Notes: generated from the letters alone by a model not told the origin. Numbered from the stretch's first letter, positions 11,761 to 20,510 are shown. The stretch is DNA of 64,000 nt from Pelomonas sp. Root1217 (GCF_001425705.1 NZ_LMDC01000001.1:744001-808000), one strand, 5' to 3'. Translations and numbers: made by a program.

Positions 11761-12360
11761 TCAGTCCTTGCCGCCATCCAGCAGTGCATCGCGCAGCTGC
11801 GTGTCGGCCGGCGAATCGCCGAACCAGATGCGCAGCACCAGCGTGAAGAACTCGTCGTCACCGACCGGCTCGCCCTGGGCCTGGCCCGAGATATAGAACT
11901 GCGTGCCCTTGCCCGGCACGAAGTCCATCGCGAAGGTGTCACCCGGCAACAGCTTGGGCTTGCCCGAGAAGATCTCGATGAGCCGGTTCGTGGCCAGCGT
12001 GTGCCGGGTCAACTGCTGGCTGGGCGTGTTGTCGCTGATGCCGCGCAGGAAGAGCCGGCCCAGGTCGGTGCCGGGCAGTTCACGCAGTGCGGTGAACTGC
12101 AGCCGCTTGGCGCCCGGCAGCGCAAACAGCTCTGCCGCCGTGCTGACATGTTTGCTCGTGTACAGGCCCATGTCGTAGGCCTTGAACACGAGGCGCACGC
12201 GCGTGCCCTTGCCGTTGAGCTGCAGCGTGCTGCCGCCCAGCTGGACCGTGGGTGCGAACTTGCTGACCGTGGGCGCGGCCGTGGCTTGCAGGCACAGGGC
12301 CGTGCCGGCGATCAATGCGGCGCCGCGGGTGCGCGCCACCAGCATCTGAAGCTGAGTCAT
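11761..12360 (-). CDS. Chalcone isomerase-like periplasmic protein
   Basis: 199 residues; N-terminal hydrophobic segment and Ala-rich cleavage region (about residues 14-29) indicate export. The body matches the bacterial chalcone-isomerase-like family: VSKFAPTVQLGGSTLQLNGKGTRVRLVFKAYDMGLYTSK near the start and later DFVPGKGTQFYISG and a C-terminal LRIWFGDSPADTQLRDALL. Bacterial members are usually periplasmic, lack demonstrated flavonoid substrates and probably bind small hydrophobic molecules. It is monocistronic, lying 113 bp downstream of the RlmN-like gene on the same strand. Confidence 0.85.
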   Translation of the reverse strand: MTQLQMLVARTRGAALIAGTALCLQATAAPTVSKFAPTVQLGGSTLQLNGKGTRVRLVFKAYDMGLYTSKHVSTAAELFALPGAKRLQFTALRELPGTDLGRLFLRGISDNTPSQQLTRHTLATNRLIEIFSGKPKLLPGDTFAMDFVPGKGTQFYISGQAQGEPVGDDEFFTLVLRIWFGDSPADTQLRDALLDGGKD

Positions 12361-12473
12361 CTCTCTCCTCCAAGTGGAATTTCTTCTCGCACCCGGCTGT
12401 GCGGTGCGGCGTCGGCATTCTGGGGGCAGGAGGTGACACCGTTGTCAACGAGGGAGGGCTCAGCCTTCGGATT

Positions 12474-13511
12474 TCAGGCGTGAATCCTCACCACCCGCGC
12501 GGGCCGGCCCACGGCCTCGCGGGCGCGCAACTGGCCGCAGCCGCCTTCCACGTCCTGGCCGGCCGAGTCGCGCAGCTTGGTCAGCACGCCGCGGCTGCAC
12601 AGCTCGGCGGCGATGGCCCGCGCGCGTTCCCAGCTCGGCCGCGTGAAGGGCAGGCCTTCGGCGCTGTTGAAGGGGATCATGTTCAACAGGCCATAGCGGC
12701 CCTTGAGCAGGCGCACGATGCCGTCCAGCTCCTCGGACCCGTCGTTGACGCCGTCCAACAGCGTCCATTGGTACTGGATGGGATAACCGCTGGAGCGGGC
12801 ATAGGCGTCGGCCGCCTCGACGAGTTCCTCGGGCGTCAGCCGCGGCGCACGCGGCAGCAGCTCGGCGCGCTTGGCGGCGTCGGTCGTGTGCAGGGACAGC
12901 GCCAGGGCTGGCTTCACCTCGGCTTCGTTCAGCGCGGCGAAGGCGCGTTCGTCGCCCACCGTCGAGAACACCAGCTGCTTGTGCGCGAAGCCACCCTCGC
13001 GGCCCAGCAGCGTGATCGCATCCAGCACATTGGCGAGGTTGTGCGAGGGTTCGCCCATGCCCATGAAGACAACCTTGCGCAGCTTGGGGTTCTTGCGCCG
13101 GGCCAGCACCACCTGGGCCACGATCTCGGCGCTGCCGACCTGGCGGATCAGCCCGTCCACGCCGGTCATGCAGAAGCGGCAGCCCACCGCGCAGCCCACC
13201 TGGCTTGACACGCAGACGCCGTCGCGTGGCAACAGCACCGTCTCCACCGTCTGGCCGTCGGCCAGGCCCAGCAGCAGCCGAGCCGACTCGCCATCGCTGC
13301 CGGCGTGCTCGCTGCGCAGCGTGACGAGGCTGTCCAGCTCCGTCATCAGCCCCGGCAGCACCGCCATGACCGCCTTGGGCAGGAAGCCCTGCAGCGGCCG
13401 CTTACCGCCCTGCAGCGGCAGGCTGTGCAGCCAGTGGCGCAGCACGCGGCTTTCGTGGTCGGGGTTGGCGCCGAGCGCACGCAGGCGCTGGCGGAGGTCG
13501 GCAATCAGCAT
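12474..13511 (-). CDS. RlmN-like radical SAM RNA methyltransferase
   Basis: 345 residues. The radical SAM cluster motif is CAVGCRFC (Cys107, Cys111, Cys114), followed by TGVDGLIRQVGSAEIVAQV; FMGMGEPSHNLANV and the C-terminal DSAGQDVEGGCGQL contain the residues RlmN/Cfr enzymes use, including the Cys that forms the transient methyl-Cys intermediate. RlmN makes 2-methyladenosine at 23S A2503 and in some tRNAs. The middle of the protein departs from canonical RlmN, and the usual Burkholderiales rlmN sits in another operon (ndk-rlmN-hisS), so this may be a paralogue with a different target. The start at 13511 encodes MLIADLRQRL. Confidence 0.8.
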   Translation of the reverse strand: MLIADLRQRLRALGANPDHESRVLRHWLHSLPLQGGKRPLQGFLPKAVMAVLPGLMTELDSLVTLRSEHAGSDGESARLLLGLADGQTVETVLLPRDGVCVSSQVGCAVGCRFCMTGVDGLIRQVGSAEIVAQVVLARRKNPKLRKVVFMGMGEPSHNLANVLDAITLLGREGGFAHKQLVFSTVGDERAFAALNEAEVKPALALSLHTTDAAKRAELLPRAPRLTPEELVEAADAYARSSGYPIQYQWTLLDGVNDGSEELDGIVRLLKGRYGLLNMIPFNSAEGLPFTRPSWERARAIAAELCSRGVLTKLRDSAGQDVEGGCGQLRAREAVGRPARVVRIHA

Positions 13512-13582
13512 GGGAACGGAGGTGACAACAGCCCGCGATTGTCGGCGCTATGCTGGATCGACCCTTTTGACGAGGAGACACC

Positions 13583-14332
13583 ATGGCCAAGCCCGAGAAC
13601 TGCACTCCAGAGGAATGGGCGGTCCGCTGCGACCTCGCGGCCCTGTACCGCCTGGCGGCACTGCACGGTTGGGACGATCTCATCTTCACGCACATCTCGG
13701 CGCGCCTGCCCGGCCCCGAGCATCACTTCCTCATCAACCCCTACGGGATGATGTTCGAGGAGATCACGGCCAGCAGCCTCGTCAAGGTGGACCAGACCGG
13801 TGAGAAGGTGGCGCCCAGCGACTACAACGTCAACCCGGCCGGCTTCATCATCCACAGCGCCGTGCACGAGGCCCGCGAGGACGCGAAGTTCGTCATGCAT
13901 CTGCACACGGTGGCCGGCGTGGCGGTCAGCACGCAGCGCGAGGGCCTGCTGCCGATCTCGCAGCACAGCCTGTTCCCGCTGGCGTCGCTCAGCTATCACG
14001 ACTACGAAGGCGTGGCGCTGAATCCTGACGAAAAGGTGCGCCTCGTCGCCGACCTCGGCAAGGCCTCGCTGATGATGCTGCGCAACCATGGCCTGCTGAC
14101 GCTGGGCCATAGCGCGGCCGACACCTTTCTGAAGATGTTCATGCTGCAGCGCGCCTGTGAGATCCAGATCGCGGCCCAGTCGGGCGGCGGCGAGCTGATC
14201 CGCATCCCGGCGCAAATCCTGGCCGGCATCCGCGCGCAAAGCGACAAGGTCATGCGCGGCTCGGGTGCCGAGCTGGCCTGGCCCGGGCTGCTGCGCCGCC
14301 TGGCGCGTCAGAACCCGGGCCACGACAGCTGA
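13583..14332 (+). CDS. Class II aldolase/adducin family protein
   Basis: 249 residues. The fold signature includes GWDDLIFTHISARLPG (about 28-43), the zinc-binding HLHT segment (about 111-114), and LRNHGLLTLG (about 170-179) with a further metal His. Members cleave or epimerise sugar phosphates, but the subgroup seen widely in Proteobacteria has no established substrate. An AGGAG (13572-13576) precedes the ATG by 6 nt. The stop lies 2 bp before the ispD start, so the two genes are probably co-transcribed. Confidence 0.88.
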   Translation: MAKPENCTPEEWAVRCDLAALYRLAALHGWDDLIFTHISARLPGPEHHFLINPYGMMFEEITASSLVKVDQTGEKVAPSDYNVNPAGFIIHSAVHEAREDAKFVMHLHTVAGVAVSTQREGLLPISQHSLFPLASLSYHDYEGVALNPDEKVRLVADLGKASLMMLRNHGLLTLGHSAADTFLKMFMLQRACEIQIAAQSGGGELIRIPAQILAGIRAQSDKVMRGSGAELAWPGLLRRLARQNPGHDS

Positions 14333-14334
14333 GA

Positions 14335-15054
14335 ATGGCGGGGATGACGAATCCCCGATTCTTTGCGTTGGTCCCAGCCGCAGGCATCGGCGAGCGCTCC
14401 GGCGCCGGCATGCCCAAGCAATACGTCGAGATCGCCGGCAAGCCCATGCTGGCTCACACGCTGGCCGCCCTGGCCGCCGTGCCGCGCCTAGCGCAGACCC
14501 TGGTCGTGCTGTCGCCCGAGGATGACCGCTTCGAGGCAGCGCTGTCCGGCTACGCCGGATGGGTGGCTCGCGCCGGTGGTGCCAGCCGGGCGGAAAGTGT
14601 GCTGGGAGGCCTGACCGAACTGCGTCGGCGCGGCGCAGTCGATGAAGACTGGGTGCTGGTGCACGACGCCGCCCGCTGCCTGCTGCGCCCCGAGTGGGTC
14701 GATGCGCTGATCGACGCCTGCGAGCACGACGACGTCGGCGGCCTTTTGGCCCAGCCGGTGGCCGATACGCTGAAGGCGGGCGATGCCGACGGCCGCGTGA
14801 CCGCCACGGTCGACCGCCGCGACAAGTGGGCTGCGCAGACGCCACAGATGTTCCGTCTTGGCCTTGTCGAGAGGGCGTTGACCGCGATGGGCGCCGCCGC
14901 GACCGACGAGGCCAGCGCCGTCGAAGCGCTGGGCCTGGCGCCGCGGCTGGTGCGCGCGTCGATGGCCAACTTCAAGGTGACCTGGCCCGAGGACTTCGAG
15001 TTGGCTGAGCGCTGGCTCAGCTCGCGAGCCTCAGCTCCAGGTCCTCGCCACTGA
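14335..15054 (+). CDS. ispD: 2-C-methyl-D-erythritol 4-phosphate cytidylyltransferase
   Basis: 239 residues. Transfers CMP from CTP to MEP in the non-mevalonate isoprenoid pathway. Visible motifs: the nucleotide-binding PAAGIGERSGAGMPKQY near the N terminus, VLVHDAARCL (about 104-113) and WAAQTPQMF (about 165-173). ATG 14335 is used; ATG 14344 gives a slightly shorter and equally plausible protein. The last 38 bp overlap the 3' end of the usher gene on the opposite strand, so the C-terminal tail after ERWLSS looks acquired at a junction. The partner gene ispF lies 8.7 kb downstream rather than next door. Confidence 0.95.
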   Translation: MAGMTNPRFFALVPAAGIGERSGAGMPKQYVEIAGKPMLAHTLAALAAVPRLAQTLVVLSPEDDRFEAALSGYAGWVARAGGASRAESVLGGLTELRRRGAVDEDWVLVHDAARCLLRPEWVDALIDACEHDDVGGLLAQPVADTLKAGDADGRVTATVDRRDKWAAQTPQMFRLGLVERALTAMGAAATDEASAVEALGLAPRLVRASMANFKVTWPEDFELAERWLSSRASAPGPRH

Positions 15055-18000
15055 GGAAGTCCCCATTGGCCGGCACGTCCAGCCCACGTTCCAGCCTGCC
15101 CTTGAGCTTGAGCTTGGCTGCCTGCTCCGGCGCGATGCGCAGCCGCAGTGCGCCGGGCGTGACCTGGTGGAAGAGGTAGTAGCCGTCGGCTGAACTGGTG
15201 GTCGTGGCGATGACCTCGTCCTTGCCGTTGACCAGTTCCACCTGCGCGTCGCCGATGCCGCGTTTCTTGCCGCCGGCCTCGACCAGATAGATGGTGCCCT
15301 CGACCTCGGAGCTCAGCACGACCGGGAACTCCAGCTGCTCGATGCGCCCGGGCCGCGGCAGCACGCGCACGCCGGGCGTCAGCGGCTTCCACTGCGGGTC
15401 CTCCAGCGTGGCGGGGTCCAGCGCAATGTCGGCATAACGGCCTGGCGCCAGGCGGTTCAGCAGCGCGACGCCGCCGGCATCGGTCAGCCGCGGGTGGCGG
15501 CCTCCGCCGTTGAGCAGGAAGCCGGCATTGGCGACGAAATCTTCGCCGGGGTCGCGGATGCCGTTCATGTTGCGATCGACAAAAGCGCGCGCCGACACGG
15601 CGCCACTGCCGGCCAGCGGCTGGCCGTCGAGCTGCCAGCGGCCGCTGCGCGGGTCGCGGTCGAGGGCCACGAAGAGCTGCAGGCCCATGGCGAGTTCATG
15701 CTGGCTGGAATAGCTCGCGCTCATGGCCAAGCCGAAGCTGCCGAGGTTCTTGCTGAAGCCGCCCGACACCAGCGTCAGGCCCGAATCCATGCTGCGCAGC
15801 AGGCCGGCGTTGATCTGGTAGCCGTCGGCGAGGTTGTGGTCGGCGCTGATGGCGACGGCCTGCAGGCTGGCGCCGGGCTGCAGCCGGTACATGAGCTGGG
15901 CGTTCAGGCCGACGTCGGCCACGCGTCGGCTCAGCTGCAGCGCGCCGTCGGTGGTCGTGAAATCACCGCTGCGCTGCCAGCGCAGGCTGTTGGACAGGGC
16001 CGTGCCCCACAGCATGAGCGAGGTGCGCAGGCCGAGCTGGACATTGGACGGTCCCTGGTCCAGCGCATTGCGCACCGCGTTGAAGTCGATCATGACGCGT
16101 GGCAGGCCGCCAAGGCGCACACCGCCCTGCAGCCGCAGCTCCTGGCGCTGGCGTACGCCGCCGGCCACGTCGGCGAACTGGTCGTTGATGAAGCCGCCCT
16201 GGCGCTGGGTGTGCAGCAGGTCCAGCGCGAAGCCGCCCAGGCGCGTCTTCATGCCCAGCTCACCCAGGGCGCCGCCGCCGCGCATGCCGGTGAGCTGCGA
16301 GCTGAGGATCATCGAGTCGAGATAGGCCAGCAGTCCGAGCTGGCCGTAGTCCAGCGCCTCGGCGACGACGCCGGCCACCAGGCGCGGGCGGCGCACCAGG
16401 CCGACCTTGCCGGTCAGCTTCTTGCCGATGCCGATGTCGGCCTGGGCGACGCTGCGCACCGAGCCGTCGTCGGCGACTTGCGAGGCCAGCGTGTAGAACA
16501 CCTCGCCGGGCTTCACGCTGGCCTGGTCGAGCAGGAAGCTCTGCTTCTCCACGCGCAACTGCCCCAGCGGACCGTGGAAGACGAGGCGGAACTCGTTGGC
16601 GCCGAAGGACAGCGGCAGGTCATCGAAGGCGTAGAGGCCGTCGGCACGCGAGGACTGGTAGCCCAGCAACTGGTCGTTGTAGTACAGCGTCACGTCCCAG
16701 CCCGGCGGAAGGTCGCCGCGCAGGCTGTGGCGGTCGAAGCTGTTCGGCTGGTCCAGCGGCCGGTTGCTGACCGACACACCATTGCCCTTGGCGCTGCCCT
16801 GCATGACGTTGCGCACGCTGGGCAAAGCCAGGTTGCCCAGGGCGACGGAGCGCGCCCGCAGCGGCCCGAGCAGGCCGGCATCCGGGTCGTTGCGGGCCAG
16901 CGTCAGGCGCAGGTCGGGCGTGGCCTTGTCGTGGGTCTTGAGTACATAGGCGGAGCCTTCCATGCCGAGCAGGTCGCTGGTGATGTAGGCCGTGTAAGCC
17001 GCCTTGTACTGGCGCGAGTTCTTGCCGCGGCGCGCGTCGGCGCCGAAGGATTGGTCGATGGAGGGCACGTCGACCAAGCCGGGTGTGGAGCGTGCATAGG
17101 GGTAGTTCGGCCGTTCGGCGGGTTGCAGGCCAGCCAGGGCCGCGGCCAGGCGCTCGCGCTCCAGCCTTTCCTGCAGCGGCAGCTTCTCGCGCGGGACGAC
17201 CTTGAGCTTGAGGGTCGCGAGGTCGACCTGCAGGTCCATCGGCAGCCAGCGCGTCAGCAACTGGCGCGACACATAGATGTCGTCGCCGACGATGCCGGCC
17301 AGGCGGGGCTCGAAGTTCTGTTCACGGCCGCCGAGGCTGACCAGGGACTCGGCCAGGTTCAGCGCAAAGCCGCGCTCGCCGGGCAGCCGGCCGTCGGCGC
17401 TGCCGCGGTCGGGCTTCACCTGGACGGCCAGCATCAGCAGGCGCGACAGCTCACCCAGCGGCAGCAGGGTCTGCGTGCCGTCCTGGTAGGCGGCCAGGCT
17501 GTCGGACACCACCTGGCCATCCAGCACCACCTCCAGCACCAGCAGGTTGGTCTCGTCGATGCGGCGCGGGCCTGTTGGCCGAGAGGGTGGCGTTGGCGGC
17601 GCGGCCGCGACGCTGTCGCGCGCGTGCAGGCGCAGCTGCCAGTGCGGCAGGTCCACGGCCAGTTCCAGGTTCAGCCAGCGCGCCAGCAACTGCGTCGACA
17701 CATAGATGTCGCCGCCAATGGCCTGGGCCAGGCGCGGCTCGAAGGACAAGCGCCGCTCACCGATGCGGATGGTCGACTCGATCAGGTCCAGGCAGAAGGG
17801 CTCGCCTGAGCCCGGCAGCGTGCCAGCGGCGCGGCCCGACGCGGTCTGCACGCGCAGGTCCAGCCCGAGCAGCCTGGAGACGGCACCGAGGGGCAGCAGT
17901 ACCTGGTAGTCGGTCCGGTAGGCGTCGAGCGGCGCGGTCTGGCTGCGGCCGTCGACTTGCACTTCGAGCTGGCGCAGCGGCACCGGCGCATCGGCAGCGC

Positions 18001-18067
18001 GGGCCAGCAACGGCGCAACCAGCAGGGCTGCAGCGACGGCGCGCTGGAGGATGCGGAGTGGAGCCAT
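15017..18067 (-). CDS. Outer-membrane fimbrial usher with duplicated N-terminal module
   Basis: 1016 residues. The ATG at 18065-18067 begins a signal peptide (LQRAVAAALLVAPLLARA). Residues ~31-148 and ~175-291 are two copies of one module: both contain a Tyr/Gln-rich LLPLGxxSRLL strand, a G(T/R)LPG turn, FEPRLAxxxGxDIYVSxQLLxRWL and a closing hydrophobic strand. The remainder is a long outer-membrane beta-barrel of the FimD/PapC type (repeated alternating strands) with a C-terminal Ig-like/carboxypeptidase-regulatory-like domain (EGTIYLVEAGGKKRGIGDAQ). Ushers receive chaperone-bound subunits and export them. It follows the chaperone gene by 26 bp and ends inside ispD on the opposite strand. 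Confidence 0.88.
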   Translation of the reverse strand: MAPLRILQRAVAAALLVAPLLARAADAPVPLRQLEVQVDGRSQTAPLDAYRTDYQVLLPLGAVSRLLGLDLRVQTASGRAAGTLPGSGEPFCLDLIESTIRIGERRLSFEPRLAQAIGGDIYVSTQLLARWLNLELAVDLPHWQLRLHARDSVAAAPPTPPSRPTGPRRIDETNLLVLEVVLDGQVVSDSLAAYQDGTQTLLPLGELSRLLMLAVQVKPDRGSADGRLPGERGFALNLAESLVSLGGREQNFEPRLAGIVGDDIYVSRQLLTRWLPMDLQVDLATLKLKVVPREKLPLQERLERERLAAALAGLQPAERPNYPYARSTPGLVDVPSIDQSFGADARRGKNSRQYKAAYTAYITSDLLGMEGSAYVLKTHDKATPDLRLTLARNDPDAGLLGPLRARSVALGNLALPSVRNVMQGSAKGNGVSVSNRPLDQPNSFDRHSLRGDLPPGWDVTLYYNDQLLGYQSSRADGLYAFDDLPLSFGANEFRLVFHGPLGQLRVEKQSFLLDQASVKPGEVFYTLASQVADDGSVRSVAQADIGIGKKLTGKVGLVRRPRLVAGVVAEALDYGQLGLLAYLDSMILSSQLTGMRGGGALGELGMKTRLGGFALDLLHTQRQGGFINDQFADVAGGVRQRQELRLQGGVRLGGLPRVMIDFNAVRNALDQGPSNVQLGLRTSLMLWGTALSNSLRWQRSGDFTTTDGALQLSRRVADVGLNAQLMYRLQPGASLQAVAISADHNLADGYQINAGLLRSMDSGLTLVSGGFSKNLGSFGLAMSASYSSQHELAMGLQLFVALDRDPRSGRWQLDGQPLAGSGAVSARAFVDRNMNGIRDPGEDFVANAGFLLNGGGRHPRLTDAGGVALLNRLAPGRYADIALDPATLEDPQWKPLTPGVRVLPRPGRIEQLEFPVVLSSEVEGTIYLVEAGGKKRGIGDAQVELVNGKDEVIATTTSSADGYYLFHQVTPGALRLRIAPEQAAKLKLKGRLERGLDVPANGDFLSGEDLELRLAS

Positions 18068-18093
18068 GGCGCCGAACGGCGGGCGCCGGCCCG

Positions 18094-18933
18094 TCAAGGG
18101 AGGTTGAGGCTGGTCTCGGCCAGCAACTTGCCGCCGGACTCCGGCCGCTCCCGCAGCGCGAGCTTCAGCGTGCCGGCGGGCAGGGCGTTGCCGGAGGGCA
18201 GCTGCAGCGGCAACTGCACACGCCGGGCCGCGTTGGGCACATAGACGGCCACGCCGCCGGCGCGCGCGACCTCGAAGGTGACGCCGGCCGTGGTGGTGAA
18301 GGTGGCGACCAGGTCGCCGTAGAGGGATCGGTTGCCCTCGCGCTTCATCTGGAAGGACAGGGTTCCGGGGCCAGCCGTCGAGCCCGGCTGAAGAGCGAGC
18401 TCGGAAAGCTCGGCCCTGGCATGCGTCTCGCCCTGGCGGACGATGACCGGGATGGATGCGCCGACCAGGGCCTGGATGACGATGCCGACGTCCTTGCCCT
18501 CGCGCTTGGCCACATCCTCGACGCTGCTGGCGCCGGTGGCCTCGGCCACGCGGTCGAACTGCAGGTGCGAGCGGTATTCGCCAGCGGCGAGGTCGTCGGG
18601 CTTTCTCAGCAGGATGCGCACGATCTGCGAACCGCCCGGCGGGATGGTGACCTGACGCGGTGAATAGCGCAGCATGGCGTCCGCGAACTGCTCGCCAGGG
18701 CCGGGCGCGTCGATGGCGATGAACTCGCCGTTCGGGCCCATGCGGCGGTTGACGAGGTTGATGCGGTAGGTCTCGGGCGTCTTGCCCTGGTTCATCAGCT
18801 CGACCTGGGCGGCGCGCTGCTGCTTGTCGAAGACGATGCGCGTCGGGAACAGCATGAGATCGGCGAAGGCGGCGCGCGACAGCACCAGCAGCCCGAAGGC
18901 CGCCAGCAGGGAAAGCTTGGGTGTTGCACGCAT
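18094..18933 (-). CDS. Periplasmic pilus-assembly chaperone (PapD-like)
   Basis: About 279 residues with a signal peptide (RATPKLSLLAAFGLLVLSRAAFA). The mature start (DLMLFPTRIVFDKQQRAAQVELMNQG) is the first strand pair of the PapD Ig fold, and YRINLVNRRMGPNGEF plus IPPGGSQIVRILLRKP follow as usual. Such chaperones complete subunit Ig folds by donor-strand complementation and hand them to the usher. The start is uncertain: ATG 18933 gives a clean signal peptide; ATG 18966 would add 11 residues; neither has a strong Shine-Dalgarno. Gene order (subunits, chaperone, usher) indicates one operon. Confidence 0.87.
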   Translation of the reverse strand: MRATPKLSLLAAFGLLVLSRAAFADLMLFPTRIVFDKQQRAAQVELMNQGKTPETYRINLVNRRMGPNGEFIAIDAPGPGEQFADAMLRYSPRQVTIPPGGSQIVRILLRKPDDLAAGEYRSHLQFDRVAEATGASSVEDVAKREGKDVGIVIQALVGASIPVIVRQGETHARAELSELALQPGSTAGPGTLSFQMKREGNRSLYGDLVATFTTTAGVTFEVARAGGVAVYVPNAARRVQLPLQLPSGNALPAGTLKLALRERPESGGKLLAETSLNLP

Positions 18934-19001
18934 GCCGGCATGGTCGCCAGGACTTGAGCGATGCAAAGCTCACAAAAGCGCCGCGTTTGCGGTGCAATTT
19001 G

Positions 19002-19466
19002 TTACTGGTAATTGACGGTGACGTTGAAGGAGCCGGAATAGCTGCCTGTGGCCTGCAGGTTGCCGACGGTCAGCGTGGCGCCGACATTGATCTGCTGCGT
19101 GCCGCCGCCGCCCAGCACGCCGGTGACGGCGGGGCTGCTGACAAAGCTGTTCAGCGCCATGCTGCCGCTGGCACCGTCGGTGAGGAAGACGGTGCCGTCC
19201 GCTGGCAGCGTGATGACGAACACCGCGCTGGCCGTGCCGGTGATGGTGAACTGGGCGGCACTGGCCGTGCCGCCCTGATTGACGAGGATGACGCTGCCCG
19301 CCTTCAGGCGTGCGCCACCGGGGCTCACGCTGACCGTGCCGCCGCCGCCGGCCGTGAATGCGCCGAAGGACAGGGCGCCGTTGTTGACCAGGGTCTGCCC
19401 AGGCGCGGCGGCGCTGGCGATCAGCAGCAGCGCAGCCAGGGCGCAATGACGGGTCAGCCCGCGCAT
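19002..19466 (-). CDS. DUF4402 family secreted protein (putative pilin subunit)
   Basis: 154 residues; signal peptide MRGLTRHCALAALLLIASAA. The mature part has DUF4402 features: LSFGAFTAGGGGTVSVSPGGAR near the N terminus, a central Ala/Gly/Thr-rich beta region (FTITGTASAVFVITLP) and the terminal strand GSYSGSFNVTVNYQ. DUF4402 proteins are small all-beta secreted proteins commonly encoded with chaperone and usher genes, so a fimbrial subunit role is likely. The ATG at 19464-19466 follows the preceding stop by 4 bp, indicating coupling. Confidence 0.82.
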   Translation of the reverse strand: MRGLTRHCALAALLLIASAAAPGQTLVNNGALSFGAFTAGGGGTVSVSPGGARLKAGSVILVNQGGTASAAQFTITGTASAVFVITLPADGTVFLTDGASGSMALNSFVSSPAVTGVLGGGGTQQINVGATLTVGNLQATGSYSGSFNVTVNYQ

Positions 19467-19470
19467 GGCC

Positions 19471-19920
19471 TCAGTTGAAGGCGACGGTGATGACGAGAGG
19501 GCCCTCGCCATCGCCGCCTTCCCCTGCAGGCAACGCGGCGGCCACGGACACGGCGGCAGCCGGGCCACGGGCCAGCAGCGCCGCGCTGGCCGCGGGGACG
19601 ATGTCCACGCCAAAGGCCTGCCGGGACTCCACCGCGCTGCCGACCCACAGGGGCAGGGCGCGCAGGATGGCCGGCGTGGTCGCACCGGCCACGCGTGTTA
19701 CCAGGTCACCCGTGGCGGGGCCGGCGGGGGCGTCCCGCGCAAGCAGGAGATCCTGCACGCTCACGGGCACGCCCAGCCAGGCCCTGACTGCGACAGGCAC
19801 GATGACGGCTGCGCTGGCCTGGGCCGTGGCACTGGCGGCCAGGGCTGGCGCTTGTGGCAACAGGGTGCACCACAGTGCGGTGGCGGCGCAAAGGCCGTGA
19901 ATGCGGAAGGCGGTCGTCAT
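19471..19920 (-). CDS. Divergent DUF4402-like secreted protein (putative minor subunit)
   Basis: 149 residues with a signal peptide ending near LLPQAPALAASA. Composition (Ala/Val-rich, beta-prone) and the closing EGPLVITVAFN strand resemble its two DUF4402 neighbours, but the GNLV/GTF-like glycine motif expected near the N terminus is missing, and the middle (LLLARDAPAGPATGDLV, QAFGVDIVPAASAALLA) is distinct. It sits between the two clearer DUF4402 genes with 20- and 4-bp gaps. A minor, tip or adaptor subunit is an inference from position only. Confidence 0.6.
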   Translation of the reverse strand: MTTAFRIHGLCAATALWCTLLPQAPALAASATAQASAAVIVPVAVRAWLGVPVSVQDLLLARDAPAGPATGDLVTRVAGATTPAILRALPLWVGSAVESRQAFGVDIVPAASAALLARGPAAAVSVAAALPAGEGGDGEGPLVITVAFN

Positions 19921-19940
19921 GGCCGCAAGGAGGATAGACC

Positions 19941-20510
19941 TCAGTTGTAGGCGACGGTCACCTTGACGACGCCCGTGTAGGTACCCGCGGCCTGGGCGGC
20001 GCCAACCGTCAGCTTGCCGCCGACAAAGATGTAGGCCGCGCCGGCAGCCAGCGTGCCCGTGGTGGCGTCGGTGGTTTCGTCGGTCTTGCCGGTTGCCGTC
20101 GCGGTCGCGACGGCCTCGGTGATCCAGTCGACGGCCATCGTGTTTGCGCTTGCGTCGGTCAGCACCGTGTCGCTGCCGGTGTAGTCGATGGAGAAGGTGT
20201 TGGTGCCGGCACCGGTGACGTCAAAGCGCGCGGCGGCTGGGGCGACGCCAGTGGGCAGGACGGCCGTGCCGGACTTGGTGCGGGTGCCGTCGGTGGCCAA
20301 GGTCACGACGCCGTTGCCGGCGACCAGATTGCCAAACACGAGGTCGGCTGACTTGGTCACTGCGATGGGCTGCAGCACGACGGCGGTGGCGCTGGCGGTC
20401 GCGTTGTCGGCGGCCCGCACGCCGCGCATGCCCGCGGCTCCCAGCAGCACCAGGGCGCTCAAGGCCAGCAGGCTTTGCGGACGAACGGATCTTTTCAACG
20501 ATGTTGTCAT
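19941..20510 (-). CDS. DUF4402 family secreted protein (putative major pilin)
   Basis: 189 residues. The ATG at 20508-20510 is chosen because GAGGAG lies 6-7 nt upstream on the minus strand; a longer frame to 20567 has no such site. Signal peptide about 1-34 (LLALSALVLLGAAGMRGVRA). The mature sequence has the full DUF4402 pattern: ITVxKSADLVFGNLVAGNGVVTL-like start, FDVTGAGTNTFSIDYTGSD, and terminal AQAAGTYTGVVKVTVAYN. It is the first gene of the chaperone-usher operon and has its best ribosome-binding site, which suggests the major structural subunit. Confidence 0.83.
   Translation of the reverse strand: MTTSLKRSVRPQSLLALSALVLLGAAGMRGVRAADNATASATAVVLQPIAVTKSADLVFGNLVAGNGVVTLATDGTRTKSGTAVLPTGVAPAAARFDVTGAGTNTFSIDYTGSDTVLTDASANTMAVDWITEAVATATATGKTDETTDATTGTLAAGAAYIFVGGKLTVGAAQAAGTYTGVVKVTVAYN

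Noticed and set aside
15494..17809. 771-codon + strand frame opposite the usher
   Set aside because: Compositional shadow of the usher; no motifs.
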